Assembly: GCA_947492175.1 (NCBI GenBank)
Contig: CANLMQ010000002.1
Location: 248,001 to 312,000 of the forward strand
Direction of reading: 5' to 3'
Length of the DNA stretch: 64,000 bases
From: an uncultured Draconibacterium sp.
GTDB taxonomy: Bacteria > Bacteroidota > Bacteroidia > Bacteroidales > Prolixibacteraceae
Below are positions 33,410-42,759 of the stretch, in pieces. The position numbers and the translations under genes were made by a program. How positions within the stretch are numbered: the first letter of the stretch is position 1; each line of letters starts with the position of its first letter. The notes beneath the pieces were generated by a model, which searched no databases, was not told where the DNA came from, and worked only from the letters and a program-made list of their open reading frames with translations.

Positions 33410-36277
33410 CTAAATTCCTGATAAAAATGTTGACAAGTTTACTTCGCGTGAAAGGTCCATCTTTTTCCGCAAACGATAACGACTTATCTCAACGCCACGA
33501 TCAGAAATATTTAAAAGAGTAGCAATTTCTTTTGAAGAAATGTTCATTCTGATGTAAGCACATAACCTTAAATCTTTTGGCGATAATTGAGGGTATTGTT
33601 TTTTTAGTCGATCAAAAAAATCGTTATGAACTTCATCAAAATAAGTTTCAAATATTTGATTCTGCTGCTCATTATCAATTTCTTTATTCACTCTTTTTTT
33701 CAAAATCACCATTTTTGATTTTACTGTACCATCGTCTGTAGTCTCCTGTATTTTCTGAAACTCCTGATTTAACTTTGTTAAGAACTTATTCTTTTGAATA
33801 ATGTTATTGGTTTGGTTTGCAAGTTCTTTATCCCGATATATCATATCAGCCCTGAGCTTATCGTTTCTTAATTTAATAATTTCCTTTTCAGCCACAACTG
33901 CCTGATGTTGAAATATTTCTTCTTTTGCCTGCATTTCTTTCTGATGTTTTTGCTTTTCCAACTCTTTTGATCTTTTAATGCGATGCCGGACAATAAGAAC
34001 AATAAGTATGATTAGAATAACCAAAAAGATAATATATAACGAATAGGCAAGCGAAGTTCTATACCATGGTGGTAGAATAACAAAATTGAATACATCAACA
34101 TCACTTTCAATCCCGTAACTATTTAAGGCTTTTATTTTAAACGAATACGCCCCCAAAGGGAGGTTCGTATAGTCTTTGTATATATCGGTAGTCCAATCCG
34201 ACCATTCCTCAGAATAGTTTTCAAGGAAATAACTGAACTTTAGGTCGACCAGGCTTTCAAAAAACGGGGCAGTAAAATGAAATCGTATTGCGTTTTTTCT
34301 AAACGGAAATTCATATTGTTTTTCATTAGTTTGTAAAGGATAGATTAGAGAGTCGATATAGTTAAGTTCAACTTTTGTAATAAACGATTTAAAATCCTTT
34401 GCAAAAGATTTGGGAAATTTTGAAGAATAATGAGCGAAGCCATCGTCGATGCCTAAAAAGACGTGATCATTGCTACGCGGATAAATAAACTCAAACTCAC
34501 TTACATAATGTTCATTCAGCGATTCAAAGGGACTGGATATTTTTGTGTATGTCAAATCTTCATTTTTACGTAATACTCCTGATTCATTCTCCGAAATGTA
34601 CCAAATATTACCACTGTCGTCGGTTATTACTGTTTTAATTCGCTCCTTTAATTCAAACAGTTCGTTAATTTCTTCAGCAGGTTTAAAAGAATCAGTAGCA
34701 GCATCAAAATCATACACACCATCAATAGTAGAAATATATTTTTTACCATTCAAACTGAATAAAACATTTTGCACATCAGAAGGAAGCCCATTGCGACGGT
34801 TGTATAACTTAATATTAATAACGCTATCCAACGCATCATTTATCGACAAACGATAGATTCCTTTACCTCCATGACTCATCCAAATCTCGCCCGATTTTTC
34901 CTGAAACAAAAACCTCGACGACACATCAAACCCTTTTAGTTTTCTTTTGAATTTCCAACCTGAGCCATTCTTTTCAAGTAATACCAAACCATCATAATGC
35001 CCTCCCAATAAATAATCAGGATTTTTGTTTAATCGAATATACACCCAGCCTCCTGGCACATCCGAGATTTTCGTTGCTTTTTTATTTTCAATTTTAAAAG
35101 TTCCGAAATTATGTCCACAAATTAATTGGCCGTCAAAAACAGCCAACGACCAAACCTGACCTTCTGTATTTTCTACCAGTTCAAAATCCTCCTTGTTTTG
35201 CCCTATATCATTAAATGGCTTAACAAACAGTCCCTGGTTGGTTCCCATATATAATTTGTTATTAAATACCTCGCAGCAATAACCGGTTCCCAACCTCCCT
35301 TTGGCTGTAATGTAACTAACCGGCGAATTAATTTCTACATATCCGATGCCATTATCCAACCCTAACCACAGGTTCTTTTCTTCATCAGAGAATACACTCA
35401 AAATTGTATTGTTTAGCAGTTCATTACTCTTGTTTATGCGTTGAACAATCCTTCCGTCCTGATCTGAAATTAGCAATCCATCCAGAATAGTTCCAAAGGC
35501 CAGATGATTTCCCAATAAAGTAGTTGCACTAAATAGTTTACTGTTTTTTACCACTTCATTTACTTCAGTCTCCCAAACACTAATTCTCCCATGATCGTAA
35601 AAATAAAAGCCATTATGTGCGGTGCCTATTAATAAATGGTTTTCACTAACTTCCAGAATCGACAAAATTTCAAAATGTTTTAAAGACTCTGCCCAAGGTA
35701 CTTTTTCAATAAATCCGTTAAACATTTCGAACAATCCAACACCTGGCTCCTGAATAAGAAGTCGTCCGTTTACGTTAAATGAAAAATGAAATTTACTAAC
35801 AGGATTCAACACTTTTATTTGTGTGCCATCATAAATGAAAAGTTTTTCGTAGGTCTGAAAAATAATATTTCCATTTATTTCATGTACTTTCCATACATCA
35901 CCAAACTCACGATTGTCTTCTGGAATCAAATCAACCAAACTCTTATAAACGTAATTCCCTCCAGATGTTTTTTCCAACATTCCAAAGTCATATAGCAGCC
36001 CCACGAAGATCCGATCCTGCGAATCAACAAGAACCGAGCGAACCACCGAAAGCGGAACCTCAATTAATTCCCAATGAAAACCATCAAATACTAAAACACC
36101 GTCATTATTGGCAAAATACATAAAACCATTTTTATCCTCTGCAATGTCCCAATTCTGAGTACCAGCTTTATAAACTGTTTTAGAATAATTCTGAATATTT
36201 GGAGTACCAATAAATTTTACCTGTGCAAATGTGTAAATAGGGAGTAATAATAGCAGTATTAAAACAGATTTACGCAT
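33410..36277 (-). CDS. Membrane-bound propeller/Y_Y_Y sensor with C-terminal LuxR-type HTH regulator
   Basis: A 955-residue regulator of the glucan locus. It has a signal peptide (VLILLLLLPIYTFAQ), a periplasmic two-component-regulator-type propeller (about 25-690, repeated WDIAEDKNGFMYFANNDGV-like blades) and a Y_Y_Y domain (about 695-765). A transmembrane helix (about 772-794) and a long charged coiled coil (about 795-870) follow. The C-terminus is a LuxR/GerE-like HTH (about 885-950, LSPKDLRLCAYIRMNISSKEIATLL). It lacks the kinase and receiver domains of hybrid two-component systems, so signal and DNA binding lie in one membrane protein. It probably activates the downstream operon when laminari-oligosaccharides bind. 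Confidence 0.88.
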   Translation of the reverse strand: MRKSVLILLLLLPIYTFAQVKFIGTPNIQNYSKTVYKAGTQNWDIAEDKNGFMYFANNDGVLVFDGFHWELIEVPLSVVRSVLVDSQDRIFVGLLYDFGMLEKTSGGNYVYKSLVDLIPEDNREFGDVWKVHEINGNIIFQTYEKLFIYDGTQIKVLNPVSKFHFSFNVNGRLLIQEPGVGLFEMFNGFIEKVPWAESLKHFEILSILEVSENHLLIGTAHNGFYFYDHGRISVWETEVNEVVKNSKLFSATTLLGNHLAFGTILDGLLISDQDGRIVQRINKSNELLNNTILSVFSDEEKNLWLGLDNGIGYVEINSPVSYITAKGRLGTGYCCEVFNNKLYMGTNQGLFVKPFNDIGQNKEDFELVENTEGQVWSLAVFDGQLICGHNFGTFKIENKKATKISDVPGGWVYIRLNKNPDYLLGGHYDGLVLLEKNGSGWKFKRKLKGFDVSSRFLFQEKSGEIWMSHGGKGIYRLSINDALDSVINIKLYNRRNGLPSDVQNVLFSLNGKKYISTIDGVYDFDAATDSFKPAEEINELFELKERIKTVITDDSGNIWYISENESGVLRKNEDLTYTKISSPFESLNEHYVSEFEFIYPRSNDHVFLGIDDGFAHYSSKFPKSFAKDFKSFITKVELNYIDSLIYPLQTNEKQYEFPFRKNAIRFHFTAPFFESLVDLKFSYFLENYSEEWSDWTTDIYKDYTNLPLGAYSFKIKALNSYGIESDVDVFNFVILPPWYRTSLAYSLYIIFLVILIILIVLIVRHRIKRSKELEKQKHQKEMQAKEEIFQHQAVVAEKEIIKLRNDKLRADMIYRDKELANQTNNIIQKNKFLTKLNQEFQKIQETTDDGTVKSKMVILKKRVNKEIDNEQQNQIFETYFDEVHNDFFDRLKKQYPQLSPKDLRLCAYIRMNISSKEIATLLNISDRGVEISRYRLRKKMDLSREVNLSTFLSGI

Positions 36278-36344
36278 TCTTACGAAGTTAATTAGAAACT
36301 AAAATAACATTAATTTCCGAATGCTAAAGTTTAGGGGTATTTAA

Positions 36345-36776
36345 CTACGAAGGATTTTTATCTCTATCCTTGAAAAAACACTTTATGACATTTTTGGCTT
36401 CAGCCAAATCTGTGTAATTTACAAGAGTCAGATCATCGCAACCCGAAATCATTGCCGAAAGATATGTACCAACGTCAGGGCGAAAAAGACACAGTACTTT
36501 TTTCCCTGATTCAATAGCACGACCTATTTCGTAACCTACACCCATTGAAACAGTTGTTACTTCAGCAACCAGTACATCAGAAGATTTAAGCCACTCCAGG
36601 TCACGATCGTGAATAAATTTATCGTTCGGGCCATCATCGCCAACACTGGTGAGTGCCGGATCGCCAACATGTTCGGTAAGCACCTCTCCAAAGGTTTTCA
36701 GAAATTCAATGATTTGAAAATAAAGAGCTGCATCTTCTCGCCCTCCCCGAATAGATCCTGCAAAATAGATTTTCAC
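36345..36776 (-). CDS. DNPH1-like nucleotide N-hydrolase / nucleoside 2-deoxyribosyltransferase-fold protein
   Basis: A 143-residue cytoplasmic enzyme of the nucleoside 2-deoxyribosyltransferase fold, closest in pattern to 2'-deoxynucleoside 5'-phosphate N-hydrolase (Rcl/DNPH1). Motifs are KIYFAGSIRGG at the N-terminus, SSDVLVAEVTTVSMGVGYEIGRA with the likely catalytic Glu, and KKVLCLFRP. The start is GTG (36774-36776), inside a 96-base leader shared with anmK. It probably cleaves deoxynucleotide monophosphates in nucleotide salvage or sanitation; substrate specificity cannot be read from the sequence. Confidence 0.8.
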   Translation of the reverse strand: MKIYFAGSIRGGREDAALYFQIIEFLKTFGEVLTEHVGDPALTSVGDDGPNDKFIHDRDLEWLKSSDVLVAEVTTVSMGVGYEIGRAIESGKKVLCLFRPDVGTYLSAMISGCDDLTLVNYTDLAEAKNVIKCFFKDRDKNPS

Positions 36777-36869
36777 TTGAATATATTTTGGTTAATGTCC
36801 TGTATTACAATCTCATTTAACGCCAATGCAGATTTAGTGCTTCGATACCCGTGGAACTCGCATGGACAA
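36777..36869 (-). promoter_or_regulatory. Conserved leader upstream of the DNPH1-like gene (copy B)
   Basis: Homologous without gaps to the anmK leader at 9223-9315. It carries the 3' arm CCATGCGAGTTCCAC of the hairpin family, but no recognisable 5' arm. The 20 bases before the start codon are identical in both copies. The rest of the gap to 36939 contains no supported gene. Confidence 0.5.
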
Positions 36870-36939
36870 GTTATACAGCCAAAGCCCGGAGCACCTTTTA
36901 CTTAAACTTTAAACCCTGACTCATAAGAAATAAGCAGGA

Positions 36940-38664
36940 TTAGTTGGCCACAACATTCTCCCAAAAGTAATCCTCGCTACGTTCATTTACAGGATGAATA
37001 GAAGCAATTATTTTCCCCGCCTGGAAATACGACGAATACGCCGTTTCAGAATTTAACTCCTCAATGGCTTTTTTAATACCGTCATCATCGTTAATTGCAG
37101 AACGAATTGCTCCTTTTTGATAATAGTAGCGTGTAACAATCTCATCTTTTAACAGATCGCTCACTTCACTTTTGAATTCTCGTAAATCTTTTTCAAGATT
37201 CGGCTCCAGCTTTGCCTTTAAGGCTGCAAATTCCGATTCGGCAATACCATAATACTTCTCTCTTTTTGCCGTTTCCATCAATTTATCAAACTCATCCTGC
37301 GATTGCGAATCGTATTTGAAATCACTGTTTTTTACAAAATCGGTGAACTGTGTATAAATATCGTCTGTAATTTTAAAATCTTCCGGCTGAGCGATCGATT
37401 CGTTTTCGTTCGAAAATTTAGTAGCATAATCGAAAATCAGAAAACGGGTTATCAGCTCAATACTTAATGAACTTAGCTTGTCTGCATCGATTTTAATATC
37501 CGGAACTACACCACCGCCATCGTATACTTTGCGGCCTTTTTTTGTGGTAAATTCCGAAATCAGAGAATCAGGAACATGTCCAACACTGCCATCTTCGTTC
37601 CGGTGAGAATAATCCAACGCCTGAATACAACGCCCACTCGGAATATAATATTTTGCTGTAGTAACTTTAAGTTTTGTGTTGTAGCTCAGGTCGCGGGTAG
37701 TTTGTACCAATCCTTTTCCAAAAGTACGCGAACCAACCACTATGCCACGATCCAGATCCTGGATTGCTCCCGCAACGATTTCGGAAGCCGAAGCAGAACC
37801 ACGATTTACCAAAACGGCAATTTTTATTGTTGTATCCATAGGAGCCGCGGTAGCTTTATAAACTTTGTCCCACTGTTTTACTTTTCCCTTAGTACTTACA
37901 ATTTCTTCACCCTGTGGCACAAAAAAGTTCACAATTTTTACCGCTTCTATCAACAATCCTCCCGGATTTCCGCGCAGGTCAAGTACCAACGATTCAGGAT
38001 TCTTTTCTTTTAACTCAAGGTAAGCTTTTTGAACCTCCTGGCTGCAATTAGCTGTAAACTGCGACAAACAAATATAAGCCGTTTTATTATCCAGCATTCC
38101 GTAATAAGGCACTGCATTTATCGATATTTTCTCGCGAATAACTTCTACTGTAAATGGCTTTTTTGTGCCCATCCGCTGCAATTTTATTTCTACCGGTTTG
38201 TGGGCAGGTCCTTTTAGCAGATTACTCACATCCTCGGTGCTCATGTTTTTTGTATCTTTTCCTGAAACCTCAAGAATCTGATCTCCTGCCTTAATTCCCG
38301 ATTTCTGTGCCGGGAAACCTTCGTAAGGTTCAGAAATTACAATCTTATCATTTTGTTTTCCAATTAAAGCACCAATCCCGGCATATTCTCCCGTGGTCAT
38401 AAACCGGAAATCTTCCATCTGGTCTTCCGAAATATAATTTGTGTAAGGATCGAGCGATTCCAACATCTGATCGATGCTGGTTTTTACCAATTCATTTGGA
38501 TTAACCTCGTCAACATAAAACATATTCAGCTCTCTGAATAAGGTATGATAAATATCCAGATTCTTTGCAATTTCAAAATTTTTCTCATCGCGGGTAAAAC
38601 TGAAAAATGTAATTCCAACTACCGCTACTATTGTTATTCCGATCCAAATTTTCCTCTTCATCAT
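36940..38664 (-). CDS. S41-family carboxyl-terminal processing protease (CtpA-like)
   Basis: A 574-residue secreted or membrane-anchored serine protease. An N-terminal hydrophobic signal anchor (IWIGITIVAVVGITFFSF) is followed by a PDZ domain (about 85-165, GIGALIGKQ, KSGIKAGDQILEV). The S41 catalytic domain has VLDLRGNPGG and the Ser/Lys dyad regions NRGSASASEIVAGA and SRTFGKGLVQ. A long C-terminal extension (about 400-574) is rich in charged helices. It acts in the periplasm, trimming or degrading envelope proteins. It is transcribed alone. Confidence 0.92.
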   Translation of the reverse strand: MMKRKIWIGITIVAVVGITFFSFTRDEKNFEIAKNLDIYHTLFRELNMFYVDEVNPNELVKTSIDQMLESLDPYTNYISEDQMEDFRFMTTGEYAGIGALIGKQNDKIVISEPYEGFPAQKSGIKAGDQILEVSGKDTKNMSTEDVSNLLKGPAHKPVEIKLQRMGTKKPFTVEVIREKISINAVPYYGMLDNKTAYICLSQFTANCSQEVQKAYLELKEKNPESLVLDLRGNPGGLLIEAVKIVNFFVPQGEEIVSTKGKVKQWDKVYKATAAPMDTTIKIAVLVNRGSASASEIVAGAIQDLDRGIVVGSRTFGKGLVQTTRDLSYNTKLKVTTAKYYIPSGRCIQALDYSHRNEDGSVGHVPDSLISEFTTKKGRKVYDGGGVVPDIKIDADKLSSLSIELITRFLIFDYATKFSNENESIAQPEDFKITDDIYTQFTDFVKNSDFKYDSQSQDEFDKLMETAKREKYYGIAESEFAALKAKLEPNLEKDLREFKSEVSDLLKDEIVTRYYYQKGAIRSAINDDDGIKKAIEELNSETAYSSYFQAGKIIASIHPVNERSEDYFWENVVAN

Positions 38665-38929
38665 TGTCTTGTTTTCTGTATTAATAATCTGACAATATTT
38701 TTTGTTGAATTGCCAAAAGTATAAAAACTTACTTTATATAGGTCACCAACACTACAATTCCGTTACGTTAATTTATATTAAAACCAGTATTTTATGAAGA
38801 TTTTTCCAGCCTGATTTGTTCAAAACGAAACCAACAAAAGTTAATTGAGGTTAAAATCAAATCTCCGTTAAACCTTCAAAACTCCTGAGAGTCAAAACTT
38901 CAGTTTGGTAATAATTAAAATAGAAAAAA
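38665..38929. other. Divergent intergenic region between the S41 protease and Spy-like genes
   Basis: About 265 bases with no supported gene. It must carry the promoters of both divergent genes. No clear promoter could be assigned by eye; the hairpin element at 38930 occupies the rest of the gap. Confidence 0.4.
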
Positions 38930-38988
38930 ATGAAACTAGCAAGTGAAATTTCACAGAGAAATATGATTATACCACTTGCGAGTTCCAT
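38930..38988 (+). repeat. Dispersed hairpin element upstream of the Spy-like gene
   Basis: The arms are ATGAAACTAGCAAGTG (38930-38945) and CACTTGCGAGTTCCAT (38973-38988). The stem GCAAGTG/CACTTGC is perfect and differs from the other copies. An inner palindrome GTGAAATTTCAC lies within the loop. It points towards the gene starting at 39021. Confidence 0.6.
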
Positions 38989-39020
38989 GAGTTACCGTTA
39001 ACAATTAAAAATATAAACGA

Positions 39021-39530
39021 ATGAAAACAAGAATTTTAAGCATGCTGTTAATTGCAGTTTTTGCAATTTCAACAACTACAATGGCACAGAATCAAATGCC
39101 ACACCCAAAAAATCAGGAGCAAAAGAAAATGGTATTGCACAACCAGCACAAACAAAGGGCAGACCGCTTCGAGAATTTTTTTACTGAAGATCAAAAAACA
39201 AAGATTAAAGAACTCAGGCTGGAAACAGCCAAACAAATTAAGCCCTTAAAAAATGAGTTAAACGAACTAAAGGCAAAACAACAAACTTTAACTACTGCCG
39301 ACAATGCAGATCTGAAAGCAATTAATGCAAACATTGATAAAATGTCGGGATTAAAAGCAGACATTGAAAAGGTGATGGCAAAACAACACCAGGCAATTCG
39401 CTCGATGCTTAGCGAAGAACAGCTTATTAAATTTGACGCCATGAAAAACAAAATGCACCACAGAAAAGGAGATTTTGAAAAAAGAGAAATGCAAAGAGGC
39501 AATAAAAGATATTTGGGGGAAAGATCTTAA
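39021..39530 (+). CDS. Spy/CpxP-like periplasmic protein
   Basis: A 169-residue secreted protein (signal SMLLIAVFAISTTTMAQ) that is almost entirely helical and strongly charged. It has two LTEEQ-like motifs typical of the LTxxQ/Spy/CpxP family (FFTEDQKTKIKELRLE and MLSEEQLIKFDAMK). Members act as periplasmic chaperones or metal and stress sensors. The Met/His content at both ends (MPHPKNQ, MKNKMHHRK) may reflect metal binding. It is transcribed alone, with a hairpin element upstream and a strong terminator downstream. Confidence 0.75.
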   Translation: MKTRILSMLLIAVFAISTTTMAQNQMPHPKNQEQKKMVLHNQHKQRADRFENFFTEDQKTKIKELRLETAKQIKPLKNELNELKAKQQTLTTADNADLKAINANIDKMSGLKADIEKVMAKQHQAIRSMLSEEQLIKFDAMKNKMHHRKGDFEKREMQRGNKRYLGERS

Positions 39531-39552
39531 GTATTTGCTAAAACAGAAAACG

Positions 39553-39584
39553 AAAAGCCGGCAAAATAATTTGCCGGCTTTTTT
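39553..39584 (+). terminator. Intrinsic terminator after the Spy-like gene
   Basis: AAAAGCCGGCAAA / TTTGCCGGCTTTTTT is a 13-base perfect stem followed by a T-run, 22 bases after the stop codon. Confidence 0.9.
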
Positions 39585-39690
39585 ATGCCCGATTCATCGA
39601 TAAAAATCCCTCATTTGACGAATAAATTGTCATTACAACACCAGTTTCCAATAACTTGCCTCAAAATAATAAACCAAGCAATTTATCACC

Positions 39691-40410
39691 ATGAAACAGA
39701 TTTTAGTAATTCTAACTGCAATACTAATGATGCATTTCTGCTCATCGTGTATTTTTTCACCTTCAATAAAGGGAAATGGAAATGTGGAACAGGAAACCCG
39801 AAACCCGGGTAATTTTGATGTAATTAAAGTTAGCCGCGGAATAAATGTTTATATCTCACAGGGCAAAAAAAGCAGCATTGTAGTAAAGGCTGATGAAAAT
39901 CTTCTGGATATTATTGAAACAGAAAACGTTCGTGGCGTTCTGGAAATCTCAGCAAAAAACAACATTCGAAATGCAACAGCTAAAAATGTTTATGTTACTA
40001 CACCAGATTTAACAATGTTAAAAGCATTTGCCGGAAGTAATGTGTATTCAGAAACCATCATTCATTCTTATGAACTTGAAATTTCCGCCTCTGCAGGCAG
40101 CAACATTTCGCTCGAAATAAATTCGGATATAACAGTTGTTTCAGCACATGCCGGATCGAACATAACATTAAGCGGAGAAACAAAAAACTTCGAGGTGAAA
40201 GTTAGTTCGGGATCGAATATAAAAGCCACCAACCTTACAGCTCAAAGCTGCAAAGCACGGGCCAGTAGCGGAGGAAACATTTGGATTACAGCAGAAAAAA
40301 ACCTGAAAGGAAGAGCCGGAAGCGGAGGAAATATTTTTTATTACGGGAACCCGGAAAGTACTGAAATTGAAAAATCTTCAGGAGGAAATGTAATCAGAAA
40401 AGAACAATGA
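39691..40410 (+). CDS. DUF2807 (putative auto-transporter adhesin head GIN) lipoprotein
   Basis: A 239-residue secreted protein with a lipobox-like signal (MMHFCSSCIF). Residues ~40-235 form a DUF2807 repeat region with regular Gly-Ser-Asn strands (AGSNVYSE, SAGSNISLE, AGSNITLS, SGSNIKAT, SSGGNIW, GSGGNIFYYG) that likely build a right-handed beta-helix. Function is unknown; the family is very common on Bacteroidota surfaces. A paralogue follows at 40573, so the two probably arose by duplication. Confidence 0.85.
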   Translation: MKQILVILTAILMMHFCSSCIFSPSIKGNGNVEQETRNPGNFDVIKVSRGINVYISQGKKSSIVVKADENLLDIIETENVRGVLEISAKNNIRNATAKNVYVTTPDLTMLKAFAGSNVYSETIIHSYELEISASAGSNISLEINSDITVVSAHAGSNITLSGETKNFEVKVSSGSNIKATNLTAQSCKARASSGGNIWITAEKNLKGRAGSGGNIFYYGNPESTEIEKSSGGNVIRKEQ

Positions 40411-40572
40411 AAAGCGCGTGTTATTATACAAATCATCAATTTTAGCATCCACTATTTGTAACGTACTATTATTTCTTTCGTCATTACAAAGAATCAAAAT
40501 CAGAATATAGTGGAACAAAACAAATCTGCTGAAAACACTGGAGAATTATAAAACACCAATAAATATTTACGA

Positions 40573-41286
40573 ATGAAAACATTTAAAATTCTGTTTTTTC
40601 TGATACTGACAACGGTTGTCGGAATAAACAATGCAACTGCTGGAAACAGCGATGAAACACAAATCCGCAATGTTGAATATTTTAATGCCATAAAAGTTTC
40701 AACAGGAATTGACTTATACCTGACCATGGGCAACTCGGAAGAAGTTAAAATTGTTGCAGACGACGATATTATTGACGACTTAAAAACCGAAGTAAAAGAT
40801 GGTACTTTACACATTTACCTGAAAAAAAATAACAATTGGTTTAACTGGGGTGGCAACCAAACCAAAAAAGCTTATGTAACTGTTCGCGAATTGGTTGCCC
40901 TTCACGCATCTTCGGGCTCCGATGTAAAATCCGAAAATACAATTAAAGGAGAATCGCTGGAAGTAAAAGCCAGTAGTGGCAGCGATGTTGTACTCGACGT
41001 TTTTTACAAAAACCTGTCGGTAGATACCAGCAGTGGTTCCGATGCCAAAATCAGCGGGAGGGTAAAAACATTTGAGGCTGAAAGCAGCAGCGGCTCCGAC
41101 ATAAAAGCACATGATCTCGAAGCAAAAATTGGTAAACTCAGGGCAAGTAGTGGTTCCGATATTACTGCTACAGTCACCGACGAACTTTATGCCAGAGCCA
41201 GTAGCGGAGCTGACATCAGCTATTATGGTAATCCTGAAATTCGCGATACCGATGAATCGAGTGGTGGTGATGTTAGGCGCAAGTAA
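40573..41286 (+). CDS. DUF2807 beta-helix protein, paralogue of the preceding gene
   Basis: A 237-residue secreted protein (signal KILFFLILTTVVGINNATA, no lipobox Cys). It has the same architecture as the upstream gene and ends with the shared ISYYGNPE and SSGGDVRRK. Here the repeat is Ser-Gly-Ser-Asp (SSGSDVKSE, SSGSDVVLD, SSGSDAKIS, SSGSDIKAH, SSGSDITAT), so the stacked Asn ladder of the first copy is replaced by Asp. This could change the ion-binding properties of the helix. The function is unknown. Confidence 0.85.
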   Translation: MKTFKILFFLILTTVVGINNATAGNSDETQIRNVEYFNAIKVSTGIDLYLTMGNSEEVKIVADDDIIDDLKTEVKDGTLHIYLKKNNNWFNWGGNQTKKAYVTVRELVALHASSGSDVKSENTIKGESLEVKASSGSDVVLDVFYKNLSVDTSSGSDAKISGRVKTFEAESSSGSDIKAHDLEAKIGKLRASSGSDITATVTDELYARASSGADISYYGNPEIRDTDESSGGDVRRK

Positions 41287-41302
41287 AATAATAATAGTAA
41301 TG

Positions 41303-41330
41303 AAAGAGGCGGTTTTCACCGCCTTTTTTT
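41303..41330 (+). terminator. Intrinsic terminator after the DUF2807 pair
   Basis: GGCGG-TTTTCA-CCGCC followed by seven T residues, with a matching A-rich 5' flank. Confidence 0.85.
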
Positions 41331-41386
41331 ATGCTCTGTATTTATGAATTCAACATAAACTGTAAATTTGTGTTTACTAGCATTGT

Positions 41387-42754
41387 ATGAAGGATTCTGT
41401 TTGTAAAAAATTTAGTCTTTGGATACTACTTATCACCGTAATTTTTCCTGTGCTTGCCCAGGATGGAAATCCTTTGCAATTTTTATCTGATGTCAGTCAG
41501 TCGTCCAGAATCAATCCGGCATTTCAAAATAAAACAGATAAATTAATTATTGGCTTGCCTGTTTTGGCAGGAATCACTGTAAACTGGCAGTCAAATTTTC
41601 CCATTAATAACCTTAGTACCAATAATTTTACAACAGATTTTTATAACAGCCTGGAAAATAAATCCGGCAAAGCTTTTTATTCAACACATATCCCACTCAT
41701 TTTTTTAAGCTTCAAAAACAACATTGGTACTTTTCGCTTCTCTGTTTCAGAGAAGATTATCGGAAAAACGAATTTCAGTGACGAAATGGTAAACTTTATC
41801 GCACAAGGTCTTCTCCCTTATTACGGGAAAAGCGAGGATTTTGGGCCACTTTCATTCTCGTCTCATTATTATCGAGAAATTGCATTTGCCTATTCAACCG
41901 AGATTATACCGAATTTACATATCGGCATACGTCCAAAAATACTTTTCAGTAAGTTTTATTACGCCATTGAAGATGCGTTCTACAAAGTTGAAACACTTAA
42001 CGAAACGGAGATACTTGTTTTAAAACCGGAAGGAAATTATACCGTTTCAGGCCCCATAAAAGTTGTTGTTAACCAAGAAAATAATACTGAGGCAATAAAA
42101 CCCGATATTAAGCCCGGCGATTATTTTATCAATTTCAGAAACATGGGTACCGGCATTGATTTGGGACTAAATTTTACTCCAAATAAAGAAACCGAACTTT
42201 CTGTATCAATACTCGATATTGGCTTTACCGGGCTGAAACATAAAACCTACAACGTAACCTACACGCACCCCATTCATTACACAAAAGAAGATCTGTACCA
42301 GTCGGCCCATCCCGAAGCCCCCCGCTACTGGTCTCCGTCGGAAGCTCTGGCTGCTTTTTCCGATTCGATACCTTCAATTACAACTATCAACAACATACAA
42401 AAAGGGCTGGTTAAAACCCTCCCTCTTCAAATTAACGCCATGCTGCGACACAAACTCGCAAATCACTTACAATTCGGGTTATCAAATCACTTTACATACT
42501 ACAAAAACCAAAGTGTAAATTATTTAACAGGATTTATAGGAACCAGACTGGGCCAGAATTTTGAATTGGCCGGCACAATAAATGTTTATGATTTCGAACG
42601 CGTATTCCCGGGCTTAGGAGCAAGTTACACCAGCAAATCTTTACAGTACTTTATCTCTACAAATAATTTTTTAGAACTAGTGCAGCCAACTTCGGCAAAA
42701 AATTTAAATTTGTGTTTTGGTGTAAACTTTTTATTTTCCAAAGCAGAAAACTAG
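41387..42754 (+). CDS. Outer-membrane beta-barrel protein, DUF5723-like
   Basis: A 455-residue secreted protein (signal FSLWILLITVIFPVLAQ) made mainly of amphipathic strands. It has the motif QSSRINPAFQNKTDKLIIGLPVLAG near the N-terminus (about 35-60) and a C-terminus ending in a barrel strand (NLCFGVNFLFSKAEN). The NPA-then-glycine-rich start resembles DUF5723 and related PorV/FadL-like barrels of Bacteroidota. No substrate can be inferred. The following small membrane protein starts 5 bases later and is probably co-transcribed. Confidence 0.7.
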   Translation: MKDSVCKKFSLWILLITVIFPVLAQDGNPLQFLSDVSQSSRINPAFQNKTDKLIIGLPVLAGITVNWQSNFPINNLSTNNFTTDFYNSLENKSGKAFYSTHIPLIFLSFKNNIGTFRFSVSEKIIGKTNFSDEMVNFIAQGLLPYYGKSEDFGPLSFSSHYYREIAFAYSTEIIPNLHIGIRPKILFSKFYYAIEDAFYKVETLNETEILVLKPEGNYTVSGPIKVVVNQENNTEAIKPDIKPGDYFINFRNMGTGIDLGLNFTPNKETELSVSILDIGFTGLKHKTYNVTYTHPIHYTKEDLYQSAHPEAPRYWSPSEALAAFSDSIPSITTINNIQKGLVKTLPLQINAMLRHKLANHLQFGLSNHFTYYKNQSVNYLTGFIGTRLGQNFELAGTINVYDFERVFPGLGASYTSKSLQYFISTNNFLELVQPTSAKNLNLCFGVNFLFSKAEN

Positions 42755-42759
42755 AAAAC

